64,000 bases of DNA, from contig NZ_PTPX01000014.1 in assembly GCF_003260095.1 (NCBI RefSeq), positions 1 through 64,000 of the forward strand, read 5' to 3'. A program made the translations under genes and the position numbers. The notes below the pieces were generated by a model, which did not search any database, was not told where the DNA came from, and saw only the letters and a program-made list of their open reading frames with translations. Within the stretch, counting starts at the first letter, position 1, and each line of letters begins with the position of its first letter. This stretch comes from Glaesserella australis. GTDB lineage: Bacteria; Pseudomonadota; Gammaproteobacteria; Enterobacterales; Pasteurellaceae. Shown one piece after another: positions 37,318 through 45,520 of this stretch.

Positions 37318-37794
37318 CTAAGCTACCAGTTTGAGTACGCCTACCATTTTTTCTTTTTCACTAACGGGCTTGGTAAGCAGTTCATAAATGCCAAATATCA
37401 TATTTGCACGCCCTGTTGCATCCATTGTCTTGTTTGTCATTGCTAGAATCTCTTCTAGCGTTTCTATCGCTTCCTTGAATTTTTCTATATCCACAATCAT
37501 TTCGCCTTCTAGCGGCTTTCTCGTTGCCTTATAAGGTGCTGATGGCTCTGTAATAGCGTTGCTTGCAGATTCCTCGCCTGTGGCAAGCCATAGCAGGCTT
37601 ACGCCACAAGCTTTGGAAACCCTTACTAAATTTGTTCTTGATGGATCCGCTTCACCGCTTATCCATCTATTTAATGATGTAACAGCTACGCCAACGGTTC
37701 TAGCAAACTCGCTGTTGTTATTGTTGAAATTTTCTCTTAATAACTTTTGCATCCTTGTTGCAAAAGCATGGTCATTAATTTTTTCTTTGCTCAT
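37318..37794 (-). CDS. Phage repressor, HTH (XRE-type)
   Basis: 158-aa DNA-binding protein. The N-terminal helix-turn-helix (about 20-70: NSEFARTVGVAVTSLNRWISGEADPS) is followed by a WLATGEE segment common to lambdoid-type repressors. The C-terminal half is helical and lacks the Ser/Lys self-cleavage peptidase, so direct RecA-triggered cleavage is not expected. It is transcribed away from the early operon, in the position of the Mu c gene. The four 11-mer repeats upstream are its likely operators. Confidence 0.85.
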   Translation of the reverse strand: MSKEKINDHAFATRMQKLLRENFNNNNSEFARTVGVAVTSLNRWISGEADPSRTNLVRVSKACGVSLLWLATGEESASNAITEPSAPYKATRKPLEGEMIVDIEKFKEAIETLEEILAMTNKTMDATGRANMIFGIYELLTKPVSEKEKMVGVLKLVA

Positions 37795-37810
37795 ATTTAG
37801 TCCTTTATTG

Positions 37811-37967
37811 CGTAAAACTTAATTTGATGTAAGTTTTACGCTAGTGATACATTTTCTTTTACGGTAAAAGAAAGATTTAACTCATTGTTTTTATTGGTTT
37901 ATTTGTGTAAACAATAAATTTTTATGAAAAATTTAAGTTTTACGTTTGATTTGCTTTAAGTTTTACG
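37811..37967. promoter_or_regulatory. Repressor operator array
   Basis: Four exact copies of TAAGTTTTACG: one inverted at 37811-37821, then direct copies at 37830-37840, 37934-37944 and 37957-37967. A related palindrome CTTTTACGGTAAAAG is at 37856-37870. The first pair sits next to the repressor start, the last pair before the Ner-like gene. The region 37795-38008 holds no gene and should contain both divergent promoters. Confidence 0.75.
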
Positions 37968-38008
37968 CTTTAATACGCTCACTTGATACAGCATTGGAGG
38001 TATAGCAA

Positions 38009-38272
38009 GTGAGCGTATTAGATAGCTTAAAAAAATCCGCCTTCGACTGGGAACGAGCGGACATAGTTTATGTTTTGAAAAAAAATGGTTGGACTTTGCG
38101 ATCTCTAGCGAAAGCAAACAACGTGAGTTATAGCACATTGCGGTCAGCTTTAGATAAGTCTTACCCCAAAATGGAAGGCGTAATCGCACGAGCTATTGGG
38201 GTTGAGCCACAAGTGATTTGGGCAGAACGTTACGCAAAGCGTGATTTTAAACCAGTAGTTAATCAATCATAA
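38009..38272 (+). CDS. Ner-like DNA-binding protein
   Basis: 87-aa protein of the Ner/Nlp winged-helix family, which in Mu represses the early and c promoters after the switch to lytic growth. The family core is visible: a W-E-R-A-D-I-V-Y-V-L-K start, the RSLAKANNVSYSTL recognition region and a PQVIWAERY end. The start is GTG at 38009, with GGAGG eight bases upstream. First gene of the rightward early operon. Confidence 0.9.
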   Translation: MSVLDSLKKSAFDWERADIVYVLKKNGWTLRSLAKANNVSYSTLRSALDKSYPKMEGVIARAIGVEPQVIWAERYAKRDFKPVVNQS

Positions 38273-38304
38273 GCGATCTGATTAGCGTAAGCAAAGGATA
38301 AATT

Positions 38305-40275
38305 ATGAGTGATTTAACTTTAAAAACGCATTATTCGGCGACTGAGTTAGTTAATCTTAAACTTAAAAGTTTGCCAAGTGCAGTAAAAAATGTGATTGAA
38401 AAAGCTAAGCGTGAAAGCTGGCAATCACAAAAACGAACAGGCAGAGGCGGTGGATATGAATATGCCCTTAGCTCAATGCCGGAAGAAGTTCAAAAAGAGC
38501 TACGCACCAAATTGTTAAAACTGCTACCGACTGAAACGACAAAAGGTGAGTTAAGCATAAAACGACAAGAGCTCAATCTTGAAAAAGTTACAGACAACCA
38601 ATTAAGTACATCTGATGGCAGAGCCAAAGTGGTTAGATGGTACTTAATGCAGGAACAAGTGCAGGGATTACCAAGAACAATAATGCTAGATAGTGTTATT
38701 GAGGCAATCAAAGCAAGAGAAATTCCTGATGAAATTGCTAAAGCCATTATCAATGGTAACGGCAAAAGTGGTGGAAAACTCAAGTTATCAAAACGCACTT
38801 TATATAGTTGGGTTCTAGCTTACGAAGCGGGTGAAACCTCTGCCGAAAAGTTGAAGCAGTTAATACCGCTAAAAAAAGAAAAAAGTGCCGTACCAGAGCG
38901 TTGCCCTTGGTTACAAGCCTTTTTAAGTTTTTACCAAACTTTCTCTAATGTTGCGATCACACAGGCTTACGCCCAGTTTGTTATGCAGTATGAGGGGGAA
39001 GATTTACCGAGCCTTCATCAAGTTCGGTATGCGCTTAAACAATTACCAAGTTATGTAACGCAACAAGGTAGAAAAACAGGTGCAGAAATGCGTGCCTTAC
39101 AGCCATTTATCAGACGTGATGATCAGATTATGGGCTTGAACGAATGTTGGGTAGGCGATGGACACAGTTTTAAAGCGTACGTGAAGAATTTACAGGGTAT
39201 GCCTTATGTGCCAGAAGTTACAGCGATTATTGATGTCCGTACACACCGAACCGTGGGCTGGTCAATCGCAGGCAGTGAGTCAGTAATGGCAGTCGGGGAC
39301 GCATTTCGACACGGTGTAAAGAATGTGGGGTTGCCAAATATTTATTACTCGGATAACGGCGGTGGTCAAGCAAACAAGGTGTTAGACACCGAAGTAACAG
39401 GGATTTTTGACCGCTTGGGCGTGCATCACGAAACCGGTGAAGCAGGTAATCCACAAGGTCGTGGGATTATTGAAAGACTGTGGCAAAGCACGTTAATTCC
39501 ATTAGCCAAAAGTTATGAAAGCTATGGCGGTAAAGATGGAGACGGCGCAACGAAACATCTTAACTATCGCAAGATTCGCAGTGCAATGAAAGCGAAAGCA
39601 AAAGATAAATTGCTAACGACGGAACAGAAGCGTTACCTCGGCAAAATCCCTGATTTTGCAGATTTTGTGGCAGATGTAACCGCTTGCTTTGAGGATTACA
39701 ACAACCGACCACACCGCAGTTTGCCAAAAAATCCTGAAACGGGATTGCGTTTTAGCCCGAATGAGTTTTGGGAGTATTTAGCAAGACAAACGAACTGGCA
39801 AGCGAATTTAATTACGGAAGAAGAAAGCAAATTACTATTCCGACCTGAAGTTGAAAGAACCGTGGCGAGAGGGGAAATTAACTTCGATAACAAAATCTAC
39901 TTCCACCTCGATCTTGCTGATTTTGACGGTAAGAAAGTACGAGTTTGTTATGACATTCACGACCCACAAACGGTACTAGTAAAACAGATGAGTGGCGAGA
40001 TTATTTGCCAAGCCGTGTTAGACGGAAACAAAGTGGCGTACTTCCCTGAGTCAGTACGAGAAAGTGCAGCTCGTAAATCACTTGAAGCGAAAGTGAGACG
40101 TAAACAAGACGCTATCGACATTCTTAAAGCACAAGACAAACAAGTGTACACCATTGAACACGCACCTGATTTCAGTTTTATCACAACAGATAAAGCGAAA
40201 AATGCAAAAGCCGTTACTTATGCTTTTACGCAAGCAGAAAAAGACGAGCAAGATAAACAAAGAGCCTTTGGCTAG
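38305..40275 (+). CDS. MuA-type DDE transposase
   Basis: Catalyses strand transfer of the phage genome during integration and replicative transposition. It is 656 aa (Mu A is 663). An N-terminal Mu-type DNA-binding domain precedes the RNase H-fold core. The catalytic triad can be placed at D285 (VGDGHSF), D350 (YSDNGGG) and E390 (GIIERLW), a spacing close to that of Mu D269/D336/E392. The C-terminal part should bind MuB and ClpX. It lies 32 bp after the ner-like gene. Confidence 0.95.
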   Translation: MSDLTLKTHYSATELVNLKLKSLPSAVKNVIEKAKRESWQSQKRTGRGGGYEYALSSMPEEVQKELRTKLLKLLPTETTKGELSIKRQELNLEKVTDNQLSTSDGRAKVVRWYLMQEQVQGLPRTIMLDSVIEAIKAREIPDEIAKAIINGNGKSGGKLKLSKRTLYSWVLAYEAGETSAEKLKQLIPLKKEKSAVPERCPWLQAFLSFYQTFSNVAITQAYAQFVMQYEGEDLPSLHQVRYALKQLPSYVTQQGRKTGAEMRALQPFIRRDDQIMGLNECWVGDGHSFKAYVKNLQGMPYVPEVTAIIDVRTHRTVGWSIAGSESVMAVGDAFRHGVKNVGLPNIYYSDNGGGQANKVLDTEVTGIFDRLGVHHETGEAGNPQGRGIIERLWQSTLIPLAKSYESYGGKDGDGATKHLNYRKIRSAMKAKAKDKLLTTEQKRYLGKIPDFADFVADVTACFEDYNNRPHRSLPKNPETGLRFSPNEFWEYLARQTNWQANLITEEESKLLFRPEVERTVARGEINFDNKIYFHLDLADFDGKKVRVCYDIHDPQTVLVKQMSGEIICQAVLDGNKVAYFPESVRESAARKSLEAKVRRKQDAIDILKAQDKQVYTIEHAPDFSFITTDKAKNAKAVTYAFTQAEKDEQDKQRAFG

Positions 40276-40333
40276 GAGTATTTTATGAAAGTAAAACGTT
40301 GCGAGATTTATATTATTGATAGCTGTTCAGCAA

Positions 40334-40633
40334 TTACGAACGGTTCTCTTGCTTCTCTTTTGCAAGTTTGCGAATCCGCTCAATGTCAGCAAAGTCAGAA
40401 TCGTGAGCAAAGAGATCAAACAACTCAATCAGTAGAACGCGCTCTGCGACCGTACATTCGCCGAGATTGCTCATCGTTGAATGGCGAGCTCTCTTCAAAG
40501 CATCTTGAAACTGCACTTTTGAAATTTGCCCCGTTGATATGGAAAGAAGCGATAGCTCTAGCAGCAGATACGTCATTGCTCGATGTTGAGCTTCCAGTAG
40601 ATTGACACGCTCTTCAAGGCTAAGTTTAAACAT
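40334..40633 (-). CDS. Antisense-strand small protein between transposase and MuB genes
   Basis: 99-aa protein, not recognised. It is strongly helical with Leu/Glu/Arg-rich stretches (SLEERVNLLEAQHRAM near the start). AAGGAG is six bases before the ATG, which supports a real gene. An overlapping plus-strand frame (40285-40605) also has AGGAG upstream, but its product is low in recognisable structure beyond the first 15 residues; I regard it as less likely. If real, this gene opposes early transcription and could be expressed in the lysogen. Confidence 0.6.
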   Translation of the reverse strand: MFKLSLEERVNLLEAQHRAMTYLLLELSLLSISTGQISKVQFQDALKRARHSTMSNLGECTVAERVLLIELFDLFAHDSDFADIERIRKLAKEKQENRS

Positions 40634-40690
40634 AATTTACTCCTTATTTAAACCGTATTTAATGAATACCGCATTATAACGAGGTTAAAA

Positions 40691-41572
40691 ATGAAAAACC
40701 AAGAATTAAAAATTTTTATGGAAAACCGTGGCTTACAACAAAAGCAAACGGCACAAATGTTAGACATCTCTATCGCTACCCTCAGCCTTTATCTAAAAGG
40801 CACTTATGCCGGTAACGTGCAACAGATTGACGAAAAAGTAGAAGCCTTAATCGCTCGTCATAAAGAAAAAGTAACGGAAGCAAAATACAGCACGGATTTT
40901 GTTAAAACCCTCACGGCTCGCCGTGGAATGGATGTAATCAAATACGCACACGTTGAAGGAGAATTAAACGTGATTTTCGGCGGGGCTGGTTTAGGCAAAA
41001 CGCAAATGTTGAAACAGTATGCGAAAGAAAACAGCGGTGCGGTGTTGATTGAAGTTGATCCAAGTTGTGTGCCAAAAACATTACTAAAACGTATCGCAAA
41101 AGCCATCGGCACAACCGACACAGGCACAAATGACACGTTACTTGAAGCGATTACTGCAAAGCTAAAAGGCTCGGAACGTGTGTTACTCGTCGATGAAGCC
41201 GAGTTGTTATCTACTCGCTCCCTCGAATTTATCCGCCGCATCCACGATTTGACAGGTGTAGGCGTAGTGTTGGCAGGTATGCCGAGATTACTTATCAATC
41301 TTAAAGGTAAAAACAACGAACTGGCACAGTTATATAGCCGAGTAAGTTTTGCATTAGACCTCGGCAACCAGTTACTAGAAAGCGATTTAGCGTTATTAGC
41401 TGAAAGAGCTTTAGGAACAAGTGAATATAACGACACGCTACTAAAAGCGGCAAAAGGCAACGCAAGACGATTAAGTAAGTTGATGCGAGGTGTTGTGAGA
41501 ACGGCAGAAATTAATGGTGCTGAAATCAATGCTGAGATGATTAAGCAATATGCAGGAATGTTAATCAATTAA
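40691..41572 (+). CDS. MuB-type AAA+ transposition activator
   Basis: ATP-dependent DNA-binding protein that selects target DNA and stimulates MuA. It is 293 aa. An N-terminal helix-turn-helix (about 10-40) precedes the AAA+ domain with Walker A GGAGLGKT (97-104) and Walker B LLVDEAE (D168, E169). A C-terminal helical domain ends it. Size and place after muA match Mu B (312 aa). Confidence 0.94.
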   Translation: MKNQELKIFMENRGLQQKQTAQMLDISIATLSLYLKGTYAGNVQQIDEKVEALIARHKEKVTEAKYSTDFVKTLTARRGMDVIKYAHVEGELNVIFGGAGLGKTQMLKQYAKENSGAVLIEVDPSCVPKTLLKRIAKAIGTTDTGTNDTLLEAITAKLKGSERVLLVDEAELLSTRSLEFIRRIHDLTGVGVVLAGMPRLLINLKGKNNELAQLYSRVSFALDLGNQLLESDLALLAERALGTSEYNDTLLKAAKGNARRLSKLMRGVVRTAEINGAEINAEMIKQYAGMLIN

Positions 41573-41587
41573 TTTGGAGATGACAAT

Positions 41588-41833
41588 ATGACTTGTTTTA
41601 AACATTGGACAAATAGAGTAACTGATGGCACAGGTGATTTATTTTGGCTTGGTCGTTTATTAATCAGTAAAAATGAACGAGATAATACTTTTTCTATTTC
41701 GGTTTTTGATAGTGATGGTGAGTTTTTAATGGATGAATCCTTTAAAACACGTGCTGATTGGAAGCGAGTATATCGTTCGGCAAGAAACATTATAAAGGAT
41801 GAATGTATAGATTGCCGTAGTTTTGTGAACTAA
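41588..41833 (+). CDS. Small early phage protein
   Basis: 81 aa, not recognised. The central part (LFWLGRLLISKNERDNTFSI and VFDSDGEFLMDES) reads as beta strands. GGAGA precedes the ATG, 16 bp after muB. Cysteines sit near both ends. Confidence 0.65.
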   Translation: MTCFKHWTNRVTDGTGDLFWLGRLLISKNERDNTFSISVFDSDGEFLMDESFKTRADWKRVYRSARNIIKDECIDCRSFVN

Positions 41834-41843
41834 GGAGCTAAAA

Positions 41844-42041
41844 ATGGCAGTAAAGCAAATTTATGCAGCTTATGCCGGCGAAAGATACATTATGGACGGC
41901 ACGGCAATAGAGGTTGCTTTGGGAATGAAAATCTCAGTAGAAACCGTTAGAAAACTCGCCACACCGAGTTATGCAGAGCGTACCGGAAAAGGTTTAAGCA
42001 TTGTAAAACTCGGTCGTGAAGAAGTTGGAGATAGAAAATGA
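41844..42041 (+). CDS. Small early phage protein
   Basis: 65 aa, not recognised. A short segment (SVETVRKLATPSYAERTGKG) could be a helix-turn-helix. AAGGAGC precedes the ATG. Its stop overlaps the next start (ATGA), so translation is coupled. Confidence 0.65.
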   Translation: MAVKQIYAAYAGERYIMDGTAIEVALGMKISVETVRKLATPSYAERTGKGLSIVKLGREEVGDRK

Positions 42042-42382
42042 GTAAGGAATACAGCGAAGTAGCCGGCAGAGAAATGAACAAGGAAACCAAAGCAGTCTAT
42101 GAAGCGGCGGTAAAACTTGAATTAGCAATGTTGGAATGTGAAGAGATGGATTTGGAAGTAACCGGTGTGGAATGGGGAGGAGGTTATCAACCACGAATTA
42201 TTTTAAGAGAAAACTATAAAACAAAACGCTTTGTAAAAAGCGGTGCAGCACAAGTATTCGGTATGAAAACAAGAGCCGGTGTGCGTTACGACTTTTACCA
42301 AATGCAAGTGCGAGGCGTGAAGTGTATTTGGGAAGGCGAACGCAATTACCCGAATAAAGTTAAACATAAATACAAACATTAG
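42038..42382 (+). CDS. Early phage protein, basic C-terminus
   Basis: 114 aa, not recognised. It has a helical acidic N-terminal half (KAVYEAAVKLELAMLECEEMD) and a basic end (YPNKVKHKYKH) suggesting nucleic acid contact. It overlaps the preceding gene by four bases. Confidence 0.65.
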   Translation: MSKEYSEVAGREMNKETKAVYEAAVKLELAMLECEEMDLEVTGVEWGGGYQPRIILRENYKTKRFVKSGAAQVFGMKTRAGVRYDFYQMQVRGVKCIWEGERNYPNKVKHKYKH

Positions 42383-42391
42383 GAGTTAAAA

Positions 42392-42679
42392 ATGACAGAA
42401 ATGGATAGACGTGAAAGCGTATTAGTAGGTAGTTATGCAGTCGTCCCACCTCTTCTCTGGGACGAAATTGAAGACGGCAAAGAATATGCCGTTATTGATA
42501 CTACAGATGCAGGTGACTGGTGCGTAAAAATGCAAACAATCGACAAATCAAACCGCTATTACTTTGTTTTAGCACAGTCTGCACGAGTGTTTGATAACAC
42601 AGTCGATGCTGGGGAGTTTATTGAAGCGTTGGAATATTTAGGAGGAAAAAATGCGAAAAATGGCAGCAATATTGATTAG
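42392..42679 (+). CDS. Early phage protein, unknown
   Basis: 95 aa, not recognised. The predicted fold is mostly beta (EYAVIDTTDAGDWCVKMQTID, YYFVLAQSARVF). AGGAG precedes the ATG. The 3' end overlaps the lipoprotein gene by 29 bases in another frame. Confidence 0.6.
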   Translation: MTEMDRRESVLVGSYAVVPPLLWDEIEDGKEYAVIDTTDAGDWCVKMQTIDKSNRYYFVLAQSARVFDNTVDAGEFIEALEYLGGKNAKNGSNID

Positions 42680-42875
42680 TTTGATGTGTTTAGCTGGTTG
42701 TGAAAAATCTGGGCAATTAGAAAACGGTCTAAAGTTTTATAACTACAACCAAATTAGAGAGGTTTGTATTGATGGCGTTATCTACCTAATTTATGACAGC
42801 GATAGAGAAGGTGGGATTACCCCGAAAATTAACGCTGAACATTACCCTTACACTTGCCCGAAATTAAAACAATAG
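42651..42875 (+). CDS. Small phage lipoprotein
   Basis: 74 aa. The N-terminus (MRKMAAILISLMCLAGC) is a lipoprotein signal peptide with lipobox LAGC, predicting lipidation at C17. AGGAGG lies just before the ATG inside the previous gene. The mature part holds two more cysteines that could form a disulfide. Small lipoproteins in phages commonly block receptors or DNA entry (superinfection exclusion); that role is only a suggestion here. Confidence 0.7.
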   Translation: MRKMAAILISLMCLAGCEKSGQLENGLKFYNYNQIREVCIDGVIYLIYDSDREGGITPKINAEHYPYTCPKLKQ

Positions 42876-42884
42876 GAGTTAGAA

Positions 42885-43502
42885 ATGAGCAAAGTAGAAA
42901 TCGGTGGCGAGCTTTATTGGAAAGACGCAAACGGTAATTTAAAGCCAGATAGCTTAGTAAAAGAAGTCGATAAAGTGCGTGATGAATTAGTGCGCGGTTT
43001 TGCACAAAAAGCGATTGAGCAAAGCACGGCATTAGCAAAATTTAAGTGCTCAGTATTTGATGATATTGGTGCGTTTATCAGCCTCTCAGCTGAGAAATAC
43101 GGTGTAAAAATCGGCGGAGCGAAAGGCAACGTAAGCCTATTTACTTATGACGGCGAGTACAAAATGCAGTTAGCTGTACAAGACCATATCCGCTTTGATG
43201 AACGTATCCACGCGGCTAAAGCCTTGATTGATGAATGTTTGCACGACTGGTCGGAAGGTGCAAAACCGGAACTAAAAGCATTAATTGAAAATGCGTTTGA
43301 AGTGGATAAAGAAGGCAACTTATCAACCGCTAAGATTTTATCGCTCCGCCGTGTAGAAATTGATGATGAGCGTTGGAATCAAGCAATGACTGCGATTTCA
43401 GATAGTGTGCAAGTTGTCGGCAGTAAAGATTATGTGCGTTTTTATAAGCGAAACCAAGACGGCAAATATGTGCCGATTGCATTAGATGTAGCGGCAGCTT
43501 AA
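42885..43502 (+). CDS. DUF3164 family phage protein
   Basis: 205-aa protein of the DUF3164 family typical of Mu-like phages; function unknown. Characteristic segments are the start (YWKDANGNLKPDSLVKEVDK), the KGNVSLFTYDGEYK block and a helical C-terminal half ending with a RFYKR motif. AGGAG precedes the ATG. It sits in the early operon, so replication or host take-over is plausible. Confidence 0.8.
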   Translation: MSKVEIGGELYWKDANGNLKPDSLVKEVDKVRDELVRGFAQKAIEQSTALAKFKCSVFDDIGAFISLSAEKYGVKIGGAKGNVSLFTYDGEYKMQLAVQDHIRFDERIHAAKALIDECLHDWSEGAKPELKALIENAFEVDKEGNLSTAKILSLRRVEIDDERWNQAMTAISDSVQVVGSKDYVRFYKRNQDGKYVPIALDVAAA

Positions 43503-43572
43503 AGCATATTTAAAGCCTCTTTAAACCAAATTTAAGGGGGCTTGATAATGTGTTTTAAACAGGAGAAACAAA

Positions 43573-43784
43573 ATGACAATCACAGAAAATCAAGACCTTC
43601 GTCAGGAGATGGCGAACTGTATTGAGCTTTTGAAGAAGCGATTAAATACGTACGAGAAGGCGATTTTAAAGGCGCTGGTGTGCTTTGGGATAATGGCAGA
43701 AAGTTAGCGTTTGAACTCAAATCGAAGATTACAACGCAAGAATCGAAACAGCGATTTGATGAAATTCAGCAGGTGATTAATTAG
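43573..43784 (+). pseudogene. Small early gene with an apparent frameshift
   Basis: AGGAGA precedes ATG 43573, giving a 44-codon frame stopping at 43707. The frame shifted by -1 from about position 43630 reads on for about 50 codons to 43784 with coding character (FEEAIKYVREGDFKGAG, then a WDNG and SKQRFDEIQQVIN end) but has no start of its own. A single intact product of about 69 aa would result from a -1 shift near GAGCTTTTG. Either a mutation or a true recoding event is possible. Confidence 0.55.
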
Positions 43785-43794
43785 GGGGATAAAA

Positions 43795-44184
43795 ATGACT
43801 ATTTCAACAGAGCAATGGAAAGAAATTAAGGAGGCACTAGATGGCATCGTGGGCAGAGTTAAATTCCGATACAAAGAACATCAACTTACCGTAGATGTTG
43901 TACAAGTTAAGCGAGCTTTGGAATTGTGTGTGTATGTTGATGGCAAAATTGATGGGGCTTGGTTAAGTGAAACGCACGAACTACGCCCTTATTTAGAAGA
44001 GGTTTGGTATCGTAAAGAACGCTCTCTTTTTAGTGCTAAACAAAAAAAAGAATACAGAGGCTTAGTGAGTAAAAAGCAACTAAACCAAAAAGCAGTAGCT
44101 TTTGTTCCTACATTTCCGTCCCCAACGGCTCTTATTTGCCAATATAAGAAACTCAAAGGGTTAGAGTTAGTAAAGATAATTTGA
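43795..44184 (+). CDS. Early phage protein, unknown
   Basis: 129 aa, not recognised. The N-terminal half alternates helix and strand (WKEIKEALDGIVGRVKFRYKE); the C-terminal half is Lys-rich. GGGGGA lies before the ATG. The neighbours are all small early genes on the same strand. Confidence 0.65.
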   Translation: MTISTEQWKEIKEALDGIVGRVKFRYKEHQLTVDVVQVKRALELCVYVDGKIDGAWLSETHELRPYLEEVWYRKERSLFSAKQKKEYRGLVSKKQLNQKAVAFVPTFPSPTALICQYKKLKGLELVKII

Positions 44185-44210
44185 TGAAACAGTTAAGTTA
44201 GGAGTAAGTA

Positions 44211-44762
44211 ATGGAATTTAAATTTTACAAAGGTGATTTAACGCAAGAGCCGTTAAAAACAATTCACAAGAGTTGGCTTGATAGTCGTAAAAAAAGAAAT
44301 GAGAAGCTAAAGGTCATTTTTGACACAATACCTTTTTATGATGCTTGGTTTGGGTCAGAAACAAGTATTTGGGGAATTGTTTGCAATGATGATAACCATG
44401 CTTTAAAAGAAGTTAAAGAAACTAAGGGTTATAAAGTGGAGGTTATTAATGGTAAAACAGTTATTAAACCCGATAAAAGATATAAATCTGGCAAAGAATT
44501 AGACAAGAAATTAACGGCTTGTTGGCATATTTTACAAGAAAGCCCCGACTTCTCTAGATATAGCTTAAAAGAATTAGGGTTATACACAATAGTGCATAAG
44601 ATTGACAGAGCCTATTTTTCTGTTTCGGGAATCTGTAACGAATTTTACCTTACAAAAATCCCAGTTAGAAATGCTGAATGTGATGGAGATGAATTCCCCG
44701 AAATCCCACCGTTTCTAACTGAAATCAAAGAAAGTGAATTTTTAGCATTACAGGGGAAATAA
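44211..44762 (+). CDS. Early phage protein, unknown
   Basis: 183 aa, not recognised. It has mixed charged residues and several aromatic residues (FYDAWFGSETSIWGIVCNDD). AGGAG precedes the ATG. Similar-looking proteins occur in Pasteurellaceae prophages as far as I recall, but I cannot name a family with confidence. Confidence 0.65.
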   Translation: MEFKFYKGDLTQEPLKTIHKSWLDSRKKRNEKLKVIFDTIPFYDAWFGSETSIWGIVCNDDNHALKEVKETKGYKVEVINGKTVIKPDKRYKSGKELDKKLTACWHILQESPDFSRYSLKELGLYTIVHKIDRAYFSVSGICNEFYLTKIPVRNAECDGDEFPEIPPFLTEIKESEFLALQGK

Positions 44763-44763
44763 T

Positions 44764-44967
44764 ATGAATAAATGTCCTAAATGTGGTGGTGTTGTAACCG
44801 AACGTAAAAGTCGAAGTAAAGGTGCGAAAGATCGTTACCGTTGCCATGGTGTAAAAGTTCGAAAAGTAGAACATAACGAACATTGTGTGATTGTTTCTGA
44901 ATGGTTTGATAATCCTTGTGGATTATTTGGTATTAAAGATATAGAGGTAAAAGATGAAACTCTGTAA
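44764..44967 (+). CDS. Zinc-ribbon-like small phage protein
   Basis: 67 aa. It starts MNKCPKCGG, a CxxC knuckle, with further cysteines at about 28, 42 and 52 that could complete a zinc site. The middle is very basic. It begins 1 bp after the preceding stop and overlaps the following gene by 14 bases. Nucleic acid binding is likely but unproven. Confidence 0.65.
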   Translation: MNKCPKCGGVVTERKSRSKGAKDRYRCHGVKVRKVEHNEHCVIVSEWFDNPCGLFGIKDIEVKDETL

Positions 44968-45520
44968 ATGCCCCATTTGCCACAGCGATATTCATTTTGA
45001 GGGTTTAATCGAAGATGAATCTGGTCGTGAGTTATTAAATACGGTCATCAATATGGGGAGCGGTTGCGGTGCAGCGGTTGTGCCGTATTTAGGGCTTTTT
45101 AAACCTGAGAAATCCAGCTTATCCAACAGCCGAGCATTAAAACTGTTGAAAAGTTTATTAGAGATTTATCAGCCGTCTAATGTACTAGAGCTAGCTTTGT
45201 TAGATACGGTTGAGCAAGTACGCCGAAACCGGCGAGAATCCGGCAGAATTGAACCGCTTGCTAATCATAACTATCTGAAAAAAGTATATGAAAGCGTGAA
45301 AGTACAATTTGCCGTAGTGCGAAGTGATAAAGATTTCAAACAGCATAAGCACGAAAGCCCCGAACAGCAACAACGCAATGAGGAGGATAAGTTAAGAGGT
45401 GCGATTCAGTACGTTGAGAGAATGAACGCCTTAGGGCAATTAGACAACATCAAAAACACCGAAAGCTATCGTTTATGGAAAAAATGGAAAAAGGAACAGT
45501 GCAATGCAAGCACAGACTAG
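44954..45520 (+). CDS. Phage protein with N-terminal CPIC motif
   Basis: 188 aa. The N-terminus carries C-x-CPICH, possibly half of a zinc site. A helical region with a Q/E-rich linker (SPEQQQRNEEDK) follows. It overlaps both neighbours, which points to tight translational coupling, and it ends in gemA. Not recognised beyond that. Confidence 0.65.
   Translation: MKLCKCPICHSDIHFEGLIEDESGRELLNTVINMGSGCGAAVVPYLGLFKPEKSSLSNSRALKLLKSLLEIYQPSNVLELALLDTVEQVRRNRRESGRIEPLANHNYLKKVYESVKVQFAVVRSDKDFKQHKHESPEQQQRNEEDKLRGAIQYVERMNALGQLDNIKNTESYRLWKKWKKEQCNASTD

Noticed and set aside
40285-40605. Plus-strand gene between muA and muB
   Set aside because: It has AGGAG upstream, but the product lacks coherent structure after the first residues and overlaps a better minus-strand gene; kept only as an alternative.
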